Shown here: positions 1-6,397 of the stretch, one piece after another
Layout: every line of letters starts with the position of its first letter
How positions within the stretch are numbered: the first letter of the stretch is position 1
NCBI GenBank assembly: GCA_037139095.1
Contig: JBAXHD010000023.1
Span: 1 to 38,018, forward strand
DNA from: WLMZ01 sp037139095
GTDB taxonomy: Bacteria; Actinomycetota; Acidimicrobiia; Acidimicrobiales; Ilumatobacteraceae
Direction of reading: 5' to 3'
Length of the DNA stretch: 38,018 nucleotides
Made by a program: the position numbers and the translations under genes
Notes under the pieces: model-generated
What the model was told of the DNA's origin: nothing
The model's database searches: none
The model's input: the letters and a program-made list of their open reading frames with translations, nothing else

Positions 1-53
1 TCGCTGCCATGCAGAACGAAGCTCCGCTGCAGGCTCCTGTAGCCGGCGACTGA
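1..53 (+). CDS. 3' end of an unknown gene (partial)
   Basis: An open frame enters from the left edge and ends at TGA 51-53, giving a short tail ending in LQAPVAGD. Only about 16 codons are visible, so neither family nor function can be assigned. It converges on dcd, whose stop codon lies only a few bases further on. The frame could be fortuitous, because so little is present. Confidence 0.4.
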   Translation, partial: AAMQNEAPLQAPVAGD

Positions 54-57
54 TTGC

Positions 58-621
58 TCAGGTGAAGTTCTCGAAATAGCGGCTCGGCGTTGGGCCGCGC
101 TGGCCCTGATACTTGCTGCCCCGGGCGCCTTTGCCATATGGGTTGTCGGCGGGCGTGGTCATCTGCACAAAGCTGATCTGGCCGATCTTCATGCCCGGAT
201 AAATGGTGATGGGCAGGCTGGCCACATTGCTGAGCTCAAGGGTGATGTGGCCATCGAAACCAGCATCGATAAAGCCGGCCGTCGAGTGAATGAGCAGACC
301 GAGTCGACCAAGCGACGACTTGCCTTCGATGCGCGCCACGAGATCGTCGGGCACCGTGATGCGCTCGAGTGTCGAGCCGAGCACGAACTCGCCAGGGTGC
401 AGCATGAACACGCCATCGGGATCCACATTGACCATCTCGGTGAGATCTTCGAGGTCTTGCTTGACGTCGATAATGCCAGCGGTGTGGTTACGAAAAACTC
501 GAAACAGGTTGCTGACCTTCACGTCGATAGACGACGGCTGGATGCACCTTTCGTCGAGTGGCTCGATCACGATGCGGCGAGCCGCAATCTCTTCACGCAA
601 AGTTCGGTCTGACAAGATCAC
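58..621 (-). CDS. dcd: dCTP deaminase (probably dUMP-forming)
   Basis: This is a 187-residue cytosolic enzyme of pyrimidine deoxynucleotide synthesis that deaminates dCTP. The sequence matches the actinobacterial Dcd family over its full length: LHPGEFVLGSTLE near residue 75, the nucleotide-binding EGKSSLGRLGL, then HSTAGFIDAGFDGHITLELSN with the catalytic glutamate in TLELSN, and the closing GSKYQGQRGPTPSR. The M. tuberculosis and Methanocaldococcus members of this family hydrolyse the triphosphate as well, yielding dUMP directly, and close resemblance to the mycobacterial protein makes that likely here (inference). The start is GTG at 621, six bases downstream of a TAGTGT -10 element, which suggests a leaderless mRNA. 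Confidence 0.95.
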   Translation of the reverse strand: MILSDRTLREEIAARRIVIEPLDERCIQPSSIDVKVSNLFRVFRNHTAGIIDVKQDLEDLTEMVNVDPDGVFMLHPGEFVLGSTLERITVPDDLVARIEGKSSLGRLGLLIHSTAGFIDAGFDGHITLELSNVASLPITIYPGMKIGQISFVQMTTPADNPYGKGARGSKYQGQRGPTPSRYFENFT

Positions 622-627
622 AGCGCC

Positions 628-633
628 ACACTA
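628..633 (-). promoter_or_regulatory. -10 element of dcd, leaderless type
   Basis: On the minus strand the sequence reads TAGTGT, six bases, then the GTG start of dcd. This spacing puts transcription start at or next to the start codon. No clear -35 hexamer is seen. The same arrangement recurs upstream of several other genes in the window. Confidence 0.4.
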
Positions 634-715
634 GTGACTGCGGCCCCGGCAAATGAAGGGTGCGGCAAGATCAGCTTCGCCGCTAGTGTTCACCCGTGCT
701 GCGAAAGCAACGCAC

Positions 716-789
716 GCGGGTGTAGCTCAATGGCAGAGTATTTGCTTCCCAAGCAAATGACGCGGGTCCGATTCCCGTCACCCGCTCCA
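716..789 (+). tRNA. tRNA-Gly (anticodon CCC), CCA encoded
   Basis: A full cloverleaf can be folded by eye. The acceptor stem is GCGGGTG (716-722) with CACCCGC (779-785), discriminator T786 and an encoded CCA (787-789). The D stem is GCTC/GAGT with a G-U closing pair. The anticodon stem is TTTGC/GCAAA (741-745, 753-757) around loop TTCCCAA, so the anticodon is CCC (748-750), reading GGG. The T stem is GCGGG/CCCGT (762-766, 774-778) around loop TCCGATT. The T loop has C at standard position 55, where T (pseudouridine) is nearly universal. The variable loop has four bases. Confidence 0.93.
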
Positions 790-933
790 CTTCGATCGCT
801 GAAACCCCGGCGGGCTGCTACTTCAGAGACCGCGACGTGGTGGTAGCACCACCCCATCGATCGGTGCCAACACCCCGCAAGCTTCGGTGCTCGCACCCTT
901 CACGTCGTGACGAGAAATCACGATGATGATCTC

Positions 934-1062
934 ATGAACAGCAACCGGAAGCCCTCCGCCCCAGCCCGCCACCGTGGATTCCTCTTCAACGTTCTCGACG
1001 TGATCGGCCGTGGCGCCACCACCCAGCAACCAACGAAGCCAACACGCCGCAAGTGCTTCTGA
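934..1062 (+). CDS. Possible small basic protein (42 aa), unknown
   Basis: ATG 934 to TGA 1060-1062 encodes a basic 42-residue peptide beginning MNSNRKPSAP and ending RRKCF. About 79 per cent of its codons end in G or C, as in the real genes nearby, which is the main support for it being coding. There is no Shine-Dalgarno sequence in front of the ATG. The frame stays open upstream to a possible GTG start at 907. It has a short apolar stretch (FLFNVLDVIG) but no signal peptide or transmembrane segment. No family is recognised, and it may be chance. Confidence 0.3.
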   Translation: MNSNRKPSAPARHRGFLFNVLDVIGRGATTQQPTKPTRRKCF

Positions 1063-1109
1063 TTGGCTGTCGCTGTAGCCCAAAGTCAGCGATGACCGAA
1101 TAGGTCAAC

Positions 1110-1115
1110 TACCGT
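1110..1115 (+). promoter_or_regulatory. -10 element before the alkylsulfatase gene
   Basis: TACCGT lies eight bases before the ATG at 1124, compatible with a leaderless or nearly leaderless transcript. The identical hexamer stands at the same place upstream of the PfkB kinase gene and the GNAT gene. No -35 element is evident. Confidence 0.4.
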
Positions 1116-1123
1116 CGAGGCCA

Positions 1124-3034
1124 ATGAGCATCGACGAACAGCGCACACCAAAGCCCGCCACCGAAACCACGCGGGCCCGCAATGCCGCCGTGCATTCGCA
1201 CCTCAACCTCGCCGATCGGGCCGACTTTGAGCGTGCCTCGCAGGGACTCCTTGCCCAACTTGAACCACCCGTCATCAACGGCCCCTTCGGCAATGCGCTG
1301 TGGGACATGGGCAAGTATGAGTTCCTCAACGACGATGCGCCAGCCGAGGCCAACCCCAGCCTGTGGCGCCAAGCCCAGATCAACTGCCTGCACGGCCTGT
1401 TCGAAGTGACCGACGGCATCTACCAAGTTCGTGGCTACGACATTTCGAACATCACGTTCGTGCGCACCACCACCGGCTGGATCGTGATTGATCCGCTCAC
1501 CATGGCCGAAACCGCAGCCGCTGCTCGCAGCTTGGTCGACTCTCACTTTGGCGTTCGACCCATCGTGGCCGTCATCTACACCCACAGCCACGCCGATCAC
1601 TACGGCGGCGTCCGCGGCATCATCACCGACGACGACGTGAACAGCGGCAATGTTCGTCTCATTGCTCCCGCCGGTTTCCTTGAGGCAGCCATCAGCGAGA
1701 ACGTCACTGCGGGTCCGGCCATGACCCGCCGCGCAATGTACATGTATGGCTCGCTGCTGCCGGTTGGCCCACGGGGACACATCGACGCTGGCCTTGGCAA
1801 GGGCATCCCCCTTGGCTCCGGTGGCCTCATCGCTCCCACTGAATCGATCGAGCTCACCGGTACCGAGCTTGTCATCGATGGCATTCGCATCGAGTTCCAA
1901 CTCACGCCCGGCACCGAAGCGCCCGCCGAAATGAACTTCTACTTCCCCGACTTTCGGGCCGTGTGCATGGCCGAAAATTGCGTGGCCACATTGCACAATC
2001 TCTACACCCCGCGCGGTGCCGAGATTCGCGATGCGCTCGGTTGGAGCCGCTACATCAACGAAGCGCTCGAGACGTTTCTTGATCGCAGCGATGTTGCGTT
2101 CGCCAGCCACCATTGGCCGCGTTGGGGCAGCGCCGACATCGAGGCATGGCTTGGCGGCCAGCGCGATCTCTACCGCTACCTGCACGACGAAACACTGCGC
2201 TTGGCCAACCACGGCCATACCGCGCTGGAGATTGCCGAAGAGATCTCGCTCCCTGCGGCCATCGGCGACGAGTTCTTCAACCGCGACTATTACGGCACGG
2301 TCAGCCACAACGTGAAGGCCGTGTATCAGCGCTACCTCGGGTGGTTCGATGCGAACCCAGCAACGCTGCATCCGTTGATCCCAGTAGATGCTGCCAAGAA
2401 GTTCGTGCAATACATGGGTGGCGCCGCAGAAGTATTGGCCAAAGCTCGCGTCGATTTCGAGGCCGGCGAATTTCGTTGGGTGGCACAGGTCGTGAACAAC
2501 GTGGTGTTCGCCGACCCCGCCAACCAAGAAGCACGGCTGTTGCAAGCCGACGCGCTCGAGCAGTTGGGTTATCAAAGCGAGTCAGCCCCGTGGCGCGACT
2601 TCTACCTCACCGGCGCTCAAGAGTTGCGCAACGGTTCGCCCTCGGTGCCCGGCTTTCGTGGCGCAACTCGTGTCGATGTGATGCGAGCGATGACGCCGCG
2701 TATGGTGCTCGACAACTGCGGCGTGAAACTCAACGCGCCAGCGGCATCAGGTTTGCACTTTGTGTTCGACATTCACTTCACCGACCACAACGTGCACTTC
2801 AACGTGACCGTGGCCAACGGAGTTCTGCACTACGGCAGCCGCGGCCTCGGCACCGCCGAAACACAGATCAACACCACGGTCGAAGCAATGGTGAAGGTGA
2901 GCACGCACGTGAGCACCATCGAAGCCGAAACCGAAGCCGGCGATCTCTCGATCGCTGGCGATCAAGCCCGCTTCGCCGAGTTCATTGCGCTGCTCGATCA
3001 GTTCGACATCTTCTTCCCAATCATCGAGCCCTAG
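1124..3034 (+). CDS. SdsA1/YjcS-type alkylsulfatase (metallo-beta-lactamase fold)
   Basis: The protein has 636 residues, the usual length for linear alkylsulfatases such as Pseudomonas SdsA1, which hydrolyse primary alkyl sulfates (for example dodecyl sulfate) to alcohol and sulfate. The metal-binding motif HSHADH is at 154-159. Further family signatures are AENCVATLHNLYTPRG near 283-298 and SHHWPRWG near 328. The middle is the helical dimerisation region, and from about residue 500 the C-terminus is an SCP2-like lipid-binding domain (VFDIHFTDHNVHFNV). No signal peptide is visible, so a cytoplasmic location is inferred, whereas SdsA1 is exported. The gene stands alone between the tRNA region and the convergent engB. 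Substrate is not determined by sequence. Confidence 0.9.
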   Translation: MSIDEQRTPKPATETTRARNAAVHSHLNLADRADFERASQGLLAQLEPPVINGPFGNALWDMGKYEFLNDDAPAEANPSLWRQAQINCLHGLFEVTDGIYQVRGYDISNITFVRTTTGWIVIDPLTMAETAAAARSLVDSHFGVRPIVAVIYTHSHADHYGGVRGIITDDDVNSGNVRLIAPAGFLEAAISENVTAGPAMTRRAMYMYGSLLPVGPRGHIDAGLGKGIPLGSGGLIAPTESIELTGTELVIDGIRIEFQLTPGTEAPAEMNFYFPDFRAVCMAENCVATLHNLYTPRGAEIRDALGWSRYINEALETFLDRSDVAFASHHWPRWGSADIEAWLGGQRDLYRYLHDETLRLANHGHTALEIAEEISLPAAIGDEFFNRDYYGTVSHNVKAVYQRYLGWFDANPATLHPLIPVDAAKKFVQYMGGAAEVLAKARVDFEAGEFRWVAQVVNNVVFADPANQEARLLQADALEQLGYQSESAPWRDFYLTGAQELRNGSPSVPGFRGATRVDVMRAMTPRMVLDNCGVKLNAPAASGLHFVFDIHFTDHNVHFNVTVANGVLHYGSRGLGTAETQINTTVEAMVKVSTHVSTIEAETEAGDLSIAGDQARFAEFIALLDQFDIFFPIIEP

Positions 3035-3046
3035 GCCGAGATTGGG

Positions 3047-3628
3047 TTAGGGCGCCAGCCACGACCAGATCAGGTCTTGCAGTCGGTCGATGCCGATGCC
3101 CTTCGACGCACTGACCCACACGATGTCGCCGGGCTCAAGGTTGCAGCCCTCGGAGAGCTCGATGCGCCGCTTGGGCTTCTTGGCTGATTTCACTTTGTCG
3201 CTCTTGGTGGCGATCACCTGATGCGGAATCTCGTTGCTACGTAACCAGTCGAGCATCTGCACATCGAGTTTGGTCGGCCCAATTTCGCCGTCGACCAGCA
3301 CCATCACCATCTGCAAACACTCTCGGTGCAGGAGATAGCCCTCGATCATCTGGCCCCAATCTTGCTTCACGCGATTGGGAACCTTGGCGTAGCCGTAACC
3401 GGGAAGGTCGACAACGGTGACACCGGGTTCGACTTCGAAGATGTTGATCAGCTGTGTACGACCCGGGGTCTTACTGGTGTGTGCGAGACGGGTGCGGTTG
3501 GCGAATGCATTGATAAGCGACGACTTACCAACGTTGGACCGGCCAACGACTGCGACCTCGCGATCGGACTCTGGAAGGTCGTCGACACGCGTTGCCGACT
3601 TCAAGAACCGCAGCGGAATCGGTGGCAT
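3047..3628 (-). CDS. engB: Ribosome-biogenesis GTPase EngB (YsxC/YihA)
   Basis: EngB is a small GTPase needed for late assembly of the large ribosomal subunit. With the start used here the protein has about 193 residues. It carries P-loop GRSNVGKS (29-36), switch I region TSKTPGRTQ, G3 DLPGYGYAKVP (from about 74), G4 TKSD (141-144) and G5 VSAS near the C-terminus. The start was set at the ATG giving MPPIPLRFLKSAT, since family members begin shortly before FLKSA. An upstream ATG at 3688 would add 20 residues and overlap the preceding gene. The small membrane-protein gene upstream on the same strand ends 30 bases before this start, so the two are probably cotranscribed. Convergent with the alkylsulfatase. 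Confidence 0.93.
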   Translation of the reverse strand: MPPIPLRFLKSATRVDDLPESDREVAVVGRSNVGKSSLINAFANRTRLAHTSKTPGRTQLINIFEVEPGVTVVDLPGYGYAKVPNRVKQDWGQMIEGYLLHRECLQMVMVLVDGEIGPTKLDVQMLDWLRSNEIPHQVIATKSDKVKSAKKPKRRIELSEGCNLEPGDIVWVSASKGIGIDRLQDLIWSWLAP

Positions 3629-3657
3629 CGAGCCAGCGTACGCTGCGGGTGAATCAC

Positions 3658-3876
3658 TTACTTGGACAAGAGTGATCCAATGGCCCACAGCGCAGCCACG
3701 CCGCCAACCAAGGTCATCATCAAACTGCGTCCAACGGGTGCTCGAGTGAGTTCACCAGGTTTGGGTCGGGCCGGCGGCTTCAGCAACGCGAGCAGATTGC
3801 CCACGAATAACGCACCGCCCATTGCGAGCACCAACCAGGCCAGAAGATCGTCACCCAACAGCATGTCCCCCATCAT
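3658..3876 (-). CDS. Small two-helix membrane protein, unknown
   Basis: This is a 72-residue protein starting MMGDMLLGDD. It has two apolar segments, LLAWLVLAMGGALFVGNLLALL and LMMTLVGGVAALWAIGSLL, separated by a proline- and lysine-rich loop (KPPARPKPGE), consistent with a helical hairpin in the membrane. The frame is open further upstream to 4008, but that extension is basic, unlike a conserved protein, and overlaps the divergent gene's promoter; the ATG pair at 3876/3873 is preferred. It lies directly upstream of engB on the same strand. I recognise no family, and function is unknown. Similar small hairpin proteins are common beside engB in actinobacteria only in my recollection, so this gives little support. 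Confidence 0.6.
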   Translation of the reverse strand: MMGDMLLGDDLLAWLVLAMGGALFVGNLLALLKPPARPKPGELTRAPVGRSLMMTLVGGVAALWAIGSLLSK

Positions 3877-3881
3877 GGCGA

Positions 3882-3899
3882 ACCGAAGGTGGCTTCGGT
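3882..3899. promoter_or_regulatory. Perfect 7-bp inverted repeat in a divergent promoter region
   Basis: ACCGAAG, GTGG, CTTCGGT forms a perfect inverted repeat immediately upstream of the small membrane-protein gene (minus strand) and about 60 bases before the VOC gene (plus strand). It could be an operator for a dimeric regulator or a hairpin in the 5' leader. Sequence alone does not distinguish these. Confidence 0.3.
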
Positions 3900-3957
3900 C
3901 AACGAGACGGGCACGAAAAGTGCGAAACTTTCGACAACTTGATCCAGAGGAGTTCTG

Positions 3958-4503
3958 ATGGGCTTTCACCACGTAGCGCTCGCCACTCGCGACACCGCCG
4001 CAACTCACGATTTTTATACCAACGTGATGGGATTTTCTCTGGTGAAAGTGGTCGCCTCACCAACGCCTGGCGAGCATGGCGGTTGGAGCAAGCACTTCTT
4101 CTATTCCACCGCTGGCGCTGGCACCACGCCCAGTGGCGACGCGGGCATGATTGCGTTTTGGGAAATTCACGACGAGCAAATCGGCGGTGACTTTCAGGTC
4201 GACATCAATACCCACGCCGGTCTGCCGTGGTGGGTGAACCACATCGCGTTCGATGCACCCACCCTCGAAGACCTCCATCGCCACCGCGATCGCTGGCGCA
4301 CGCATGGTCACCATGTGCTCGAAATCGATCACGATTTCTGCACCAGCATTTACATCCGTGACCCAAGTAACAACATGGTCGAGTTCTGCCACACCACCCG
4401 GCCGTTCACCGAGGCCGAGATCGCCCTATCAAACGAGATGCTGCTGCAGGCCAAGCCCGATTTCAACGGCCATGCCAACGCCACCGTGCACGCACCGCTC
4501 TGA
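3958..4503 (+). CDS. VOC-superfamily protein (glyoxalase/dioxygenase-like)
   Basis: This 181-residue protein has the paired beta-alpha-beta-beta-beta modules of the vicinal oxygen chelate superfamily. Candidate metal ligands are H5 in GFHHVALAT, E69 in FWEIHD, H95 in WVNHIAFDA and E142 in NNMVEF, each at the expected strand position. The second module ends with SIYIRDPSNNMVEF, a signature shared by glyoxalases and ring-cleavage dioxygenases. A strong Shine-Dalgarno AGAGGAG sits about seven bases before the ATG. Superfamily members include glyoxalase I, extradiol dioxygenases and resistance proteins, so the reaction cannot be named. It is transcribed away from engB. Confidence 0.8.
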   Translation: MGFHHVALATRDTAATHDFYTNVMGFSLVKVVASPTPGEHGGWSKHFFYSTAGAGTTPSGDAGMIAFWEIHDEQIGGDFQVDINTHAGLPWWVNHIAFDAPTLEDLHRHRDRWRTHGHHVLEIDHDFCTSIYIRDPSNNMVEFCHTTRPFTEAEIALSNEMLLQAKPDFNGHANATVHAPL

Positions 4504-4504
4504 G

Positions 4505-4545
4505 GTCAGAAGTTTTCTCAAGATATTTGTCAGGAAGTTCTCAAG
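4505..4545. repeat. Imperfect direct repeat upstream of a small unknown gene
   Basis: GTCAGAAGTTTTCTCAAG (4505-4522) is followed at 4529-4545 by GTCAGGAAGTTCTCAAG. The start-to-start distance is 24 bases, just over two helical turns, and the stretch is AT-rich compared with its surroundings. It lies just after the VOC stop codon and 80 bases before the next start codon. Tandem half-sites of this kind are typical of response-regulator operators, but no specific regulator is identified. Confidence 0.45.
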
Positions 4546-4625
4546 TTTCCCACTCAGTGGTCGATGAATAGAGGGGACAAGCACCGCTCACGAACCTGCG
4601 GGGCTCTCATTGACGGAGTGGATCG

Positions 4626-4940
4626 ATGACTGACGACGAAGGACAGCGCCGAGCAAAGGCGTTTTTGAAGCAACTGCTTGGCACCACACCCGAAGATCTC
4701 TGTTGGGACGAAACCCATCATCTGCAAGGCCACATGTGCGTAGACGGCAGCGATCTCGTGGTCATTGCACCACGCGACGAGCGCCACGAACCCGTGGTTC
4801 TCACCGCTCAAGACTGGGACGAAATTCGTCACGCCCCTGGCACGAAGGCCGCAGATCTGGTGCGCAAATGCGCAATCCGCGACCACGACGACCTCGATGC
4901 AGCGGTCGTTCGTTGTCATCGCGGCGCCACAGCGAACTGA
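4626..4940 (+). CDS. Small acidic/basic cytoplasmic protein, unknown
   Basis: This 104-residue protein starts with MTDDEGQRRA and has no signal peptide or membrane segment. GGAG lies about eight bases before the ATG, supporting the start. Codon third positions are GC-rich, as in neighbouring genes. Charged residues are plentiful (HEPVVLTAQDWDEIRH, RDHDDLDAA). The two cysteines (CWDE, HMCVDG) and a third near KCAIR do not form a recognisable metal motif. No family is recognised. The direct repeat upstream suggests its own regulated promoter. The MaoC operon begins 46 bases after its stop, so cotranscription is possible. Confidence 0.6.
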   Translation: MTDDEGQRRAKAFLKQLLGTTPEDLCWDETHHLQGHMCVDGSDLVVIAPRDERHEPVVLTAQDWDEIRHAPGTKAADLVRKCAIRDHDDLDAAVVRCHRGATAN

Positions 4941-4986
4941 TCACCCAACTAAGACAACAAGCGTCAGCAACGCTAGAACGTTGCTG

Positions 4987-5556
4987 ATGAACGCCGAGCC
5001 AAACGACGCCTCTGCGAACTTTGCCCACGCGGTGGCGGCCCTTGTTGGGCAACCCGTTGGATCGGGCAAGGCCTCGGTGGCACCAGATCCTGTGAACCAG
5101 CCCATGATTCGACATTGGGCAGCGGCATTCGAAGATGCCAACCCGGTGTATACCGACCCAGAGTTCGCGTCGGGCACCCGATTCGGCGGCATCGTTGCCC
5201 CGCCACTCATGCTGCAAACGTGGACCATGGCTACGCCGATGATCACGGGCATTGCCGAGCGCGGTGGCGCACCCGTTCCCTCCGAGGGCTCAAGCCCGAT
5301 GACGGTGTTCGACGAAGCCGGATTCGTGGGCACCCTCGCTTCAAACTCTGAGTTCGAAATCATGCGGTATCTGCGTATCGGCGAGACCATCTCCGCCACC
5401 ACGGTCATCGAGTCCATCTCAGAGCAAAAGCAAACCCGCATCGGGTCCGGACATTTCGTCACGTGGGTCACCACCTATGTCGACGACAACGACGAAACCG
5501 TTGGCATTCAACGATTCCGCATCCTGAAGTTCAAGCCCGAGGGAGTGCCGTCATGA
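4987..5556 (+). CDS. MaoC-like hydratase subunit, catalytic His replaced (ChsH2 N-terminal half-like)
   Basis: This 189-residue protein has a hot-dog fold of the MaoC N-terminal hydratase type (FAS1_DH). The position of the hydratase catalytic Asp-x4-His reads D50-ANPV-Y55: the Asp is kept but the His is a Tyr, so this subunit is probably not catalytic on its own. In the mycobacterial ChsH1-ChsH2 enoyl-CoA hydratase, the N-terminal half of ChsH2 is likewise the non-catalytic partner. It is the first of four genes joined by ATGA overlaps: a DUF35 protein, a MaoC protein with an intact site and an Ltp2-like protein. The ATG at 4987 was chosen because the frame upstream overlaps the preceding gene and is not MaoC-like. 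The acyl-CoA substrate is unknown. Confidence 0.82.
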   Translation: MNAEPNDASANFAHAVAALVGQPVGSGKASVAPDPVNQPMIRHWAAAFEDANPVYTDPEFASGTRFGGIVAPPLMLQTWTMATPMITGIAERGGAPVPSEGSSPMTVFDEAGFVGTLASNSEFEIMRYLRIGETISATTVIESISEQKQTRIGSGHFVTWVTTYVDDNDETVGIQRFRILKFKPEGVPS

Positions 5557-5957
5557 GCATGCGCCTTGCGCCGTCGATGACCCCCGACACGCAGTTCTTC
5601 TGGGATGGCCTCAAGAACCACACGCTGCTGATCCAGTGCTGCACACAGTGCGAGGCCGTGCGCCACCCACCGCGTCCAATGTGTCCGAGGTGCAACTCGG
5701 TCGAGTGGCACACCATCGAATCAGCCGGACGCGGCAGTGTGTTCAGTTTCGTGATGCCACAACACCCGGCCTATCCATGGTTTGAATATCCGTACATTGT
5801 TGCGCTCATCGATCTCGACGAAGGTATTCGCTTGGTCTCGAACCTGTGCGGCGTCGCGCCAGAAGATGCGCACATCGGTATGCCCGTTGAGGTGTTCTAC
5901 GAACACTTCGATAACGGCCTCGTGTTGGCCCAGTTCCAACCGGCGGTGCAGCAATGA
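5553..5957 (+). CDS. DUF35 zinc-ribbon/OB-fold protein (ChsH2 C-terminal half-like)
   Basis: The protein has 134 residues. A rubredoxin-like zinc ribbon uses C30-x2-C33 (CTQC) and C44-x2-C47 (CPRC). It is followed by an OB-fold segment (SAGRGSVFSFVMPQHP, then YIVALIDLDEG and LVSNLCGV). In M. tuberculosis this domain is the C-terminal part of ChsH2 and binds the aldolase Ltp2; here it is a separate gene. Its ATG overlaps the stop of the preceding MaoC gene (ATGA at 5553-5556), and its own stop overlaps the next start in the same way, so the four proteins are likely translated in concert. DUF35 proteins also assist other thiolases, so the steroid link rests on the complete gene set. Confidence 0.85.
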   Translation: MSMRLAPSMTPDTQFFWDGLKNHTLLIQCCTQCEAVRHPPRPMCPRCNSVEWHTIESAGRGSVFSFVMPQHPAYPWFEYPYIVALIDLDEGIRLVSNLCGVAPEDAHIGMPVEVFYEHFDNGLVLAQFQPAVQQ

Positions 5958-6397
5958 GCACGCCGAACACCCTCCACTTTCATCAGGTGAAGGTTGGCGA
6001 CGAACTGCCCCCGCTGTTCATCGATGTCACCGCAACTGTGGTGGTGGCCGGCGCAATAGCTACACGCGATTTCATGCCCGTGCACCACGATCGCAATTAC
6101 GCCAACAAGCAAGGCGCTCCCGAGATCTTCATGAACATCCTTTCGGACACCGCCTATTGCAGTCGGTTCCTCACCGATTGGGCGGGCCCCGAAGCCATGG
6201 TGCGCAAACTATCGATTCGCCTTGGTGTGCCGGCCTTCGCCGGGTCCACGCTCACCTACACCGGCACCGTCACTGCCGTGTCGCAGGTGGGCAACGAAGG
6301 CATCATTGAGATCTCGTTGCGAGCCACCAACAACCTTGGCGATCACGTGAGCGGTGTCGCGGTCATTGGTCTGCCTGCAAGCGACGCTTTGGCATGA
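5954..6397 (+). CDS. MaoC-like enoyl-CoA hydratase subunit (ChsH1-like)
   Basis: This 147-residue single hot-dog protein keeps the Asp and His expected for hydration: D39 and H44 in RDFMPVH, the same five-residue spacing as the catalytic pair of hydratase 2/ChsH1. It is therefore the probable catalytic half of a heteromeric hydratase, with the His-lacking MaoC protein encoded two genes upstream. The likely reaction is addition of water to a 2-enoyl-CoA, preparing a beta-hydroxyacyl-CoA for retro-aldol cleavage by the next gene product. Start ATG 5954 and stop TGA 6395-6397 both lie in ATGA overlaps. The substrate may be a steroid side chain or another branched acyl-CoA; sequence does not decide. 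Confidence 0.83.
   Translation: MSTPNTLHFHQVKVGDELPPLFIDVTATVVVAGAIATRDFMPVHHDRNYANKQGAPEIFMNILSDTAYCSRFLTDWAGPEAMVRKLSIRLGVPAFAGSTLTYTGTVTAVSQVGNEGIIEISLRATNNLGDHVSGVAVIGLPASDALA

Larger units (their letters stand above)
790..1123. other. Intergenic stretch between tRNA-Gly and the alkylsulfatase gene
   Basis: This stretch contains no recognisable conserved gene. It holds one possible small plus-strand ORF (934-1062, listed separately) and, at its right end, a TACCGT -10 element for the next gene. A longer minus-strand open frame covers 823-1083 but has no recognisable features. No terminator-like hairpin with a T tract was found directly after the tRNA. Confidence 0.5.

Noticed and set aside
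823..1083. An 86-residue minus-strand open frame after tRNA-Gly
   Set aside because: No motif, no ribosome binding site and no recognisable family. The opposing small frame has better third-position GC, though neither is firm.
1109..2575. A 488-residue minus-strand open frame opposite the alkylsulfatase gene
   Set aside because: Its composition is rich in Gly, Val and His with no motif, as expected from reading antisense to a GC-rich gene. The plus strand carries a full alkylsulfatase.
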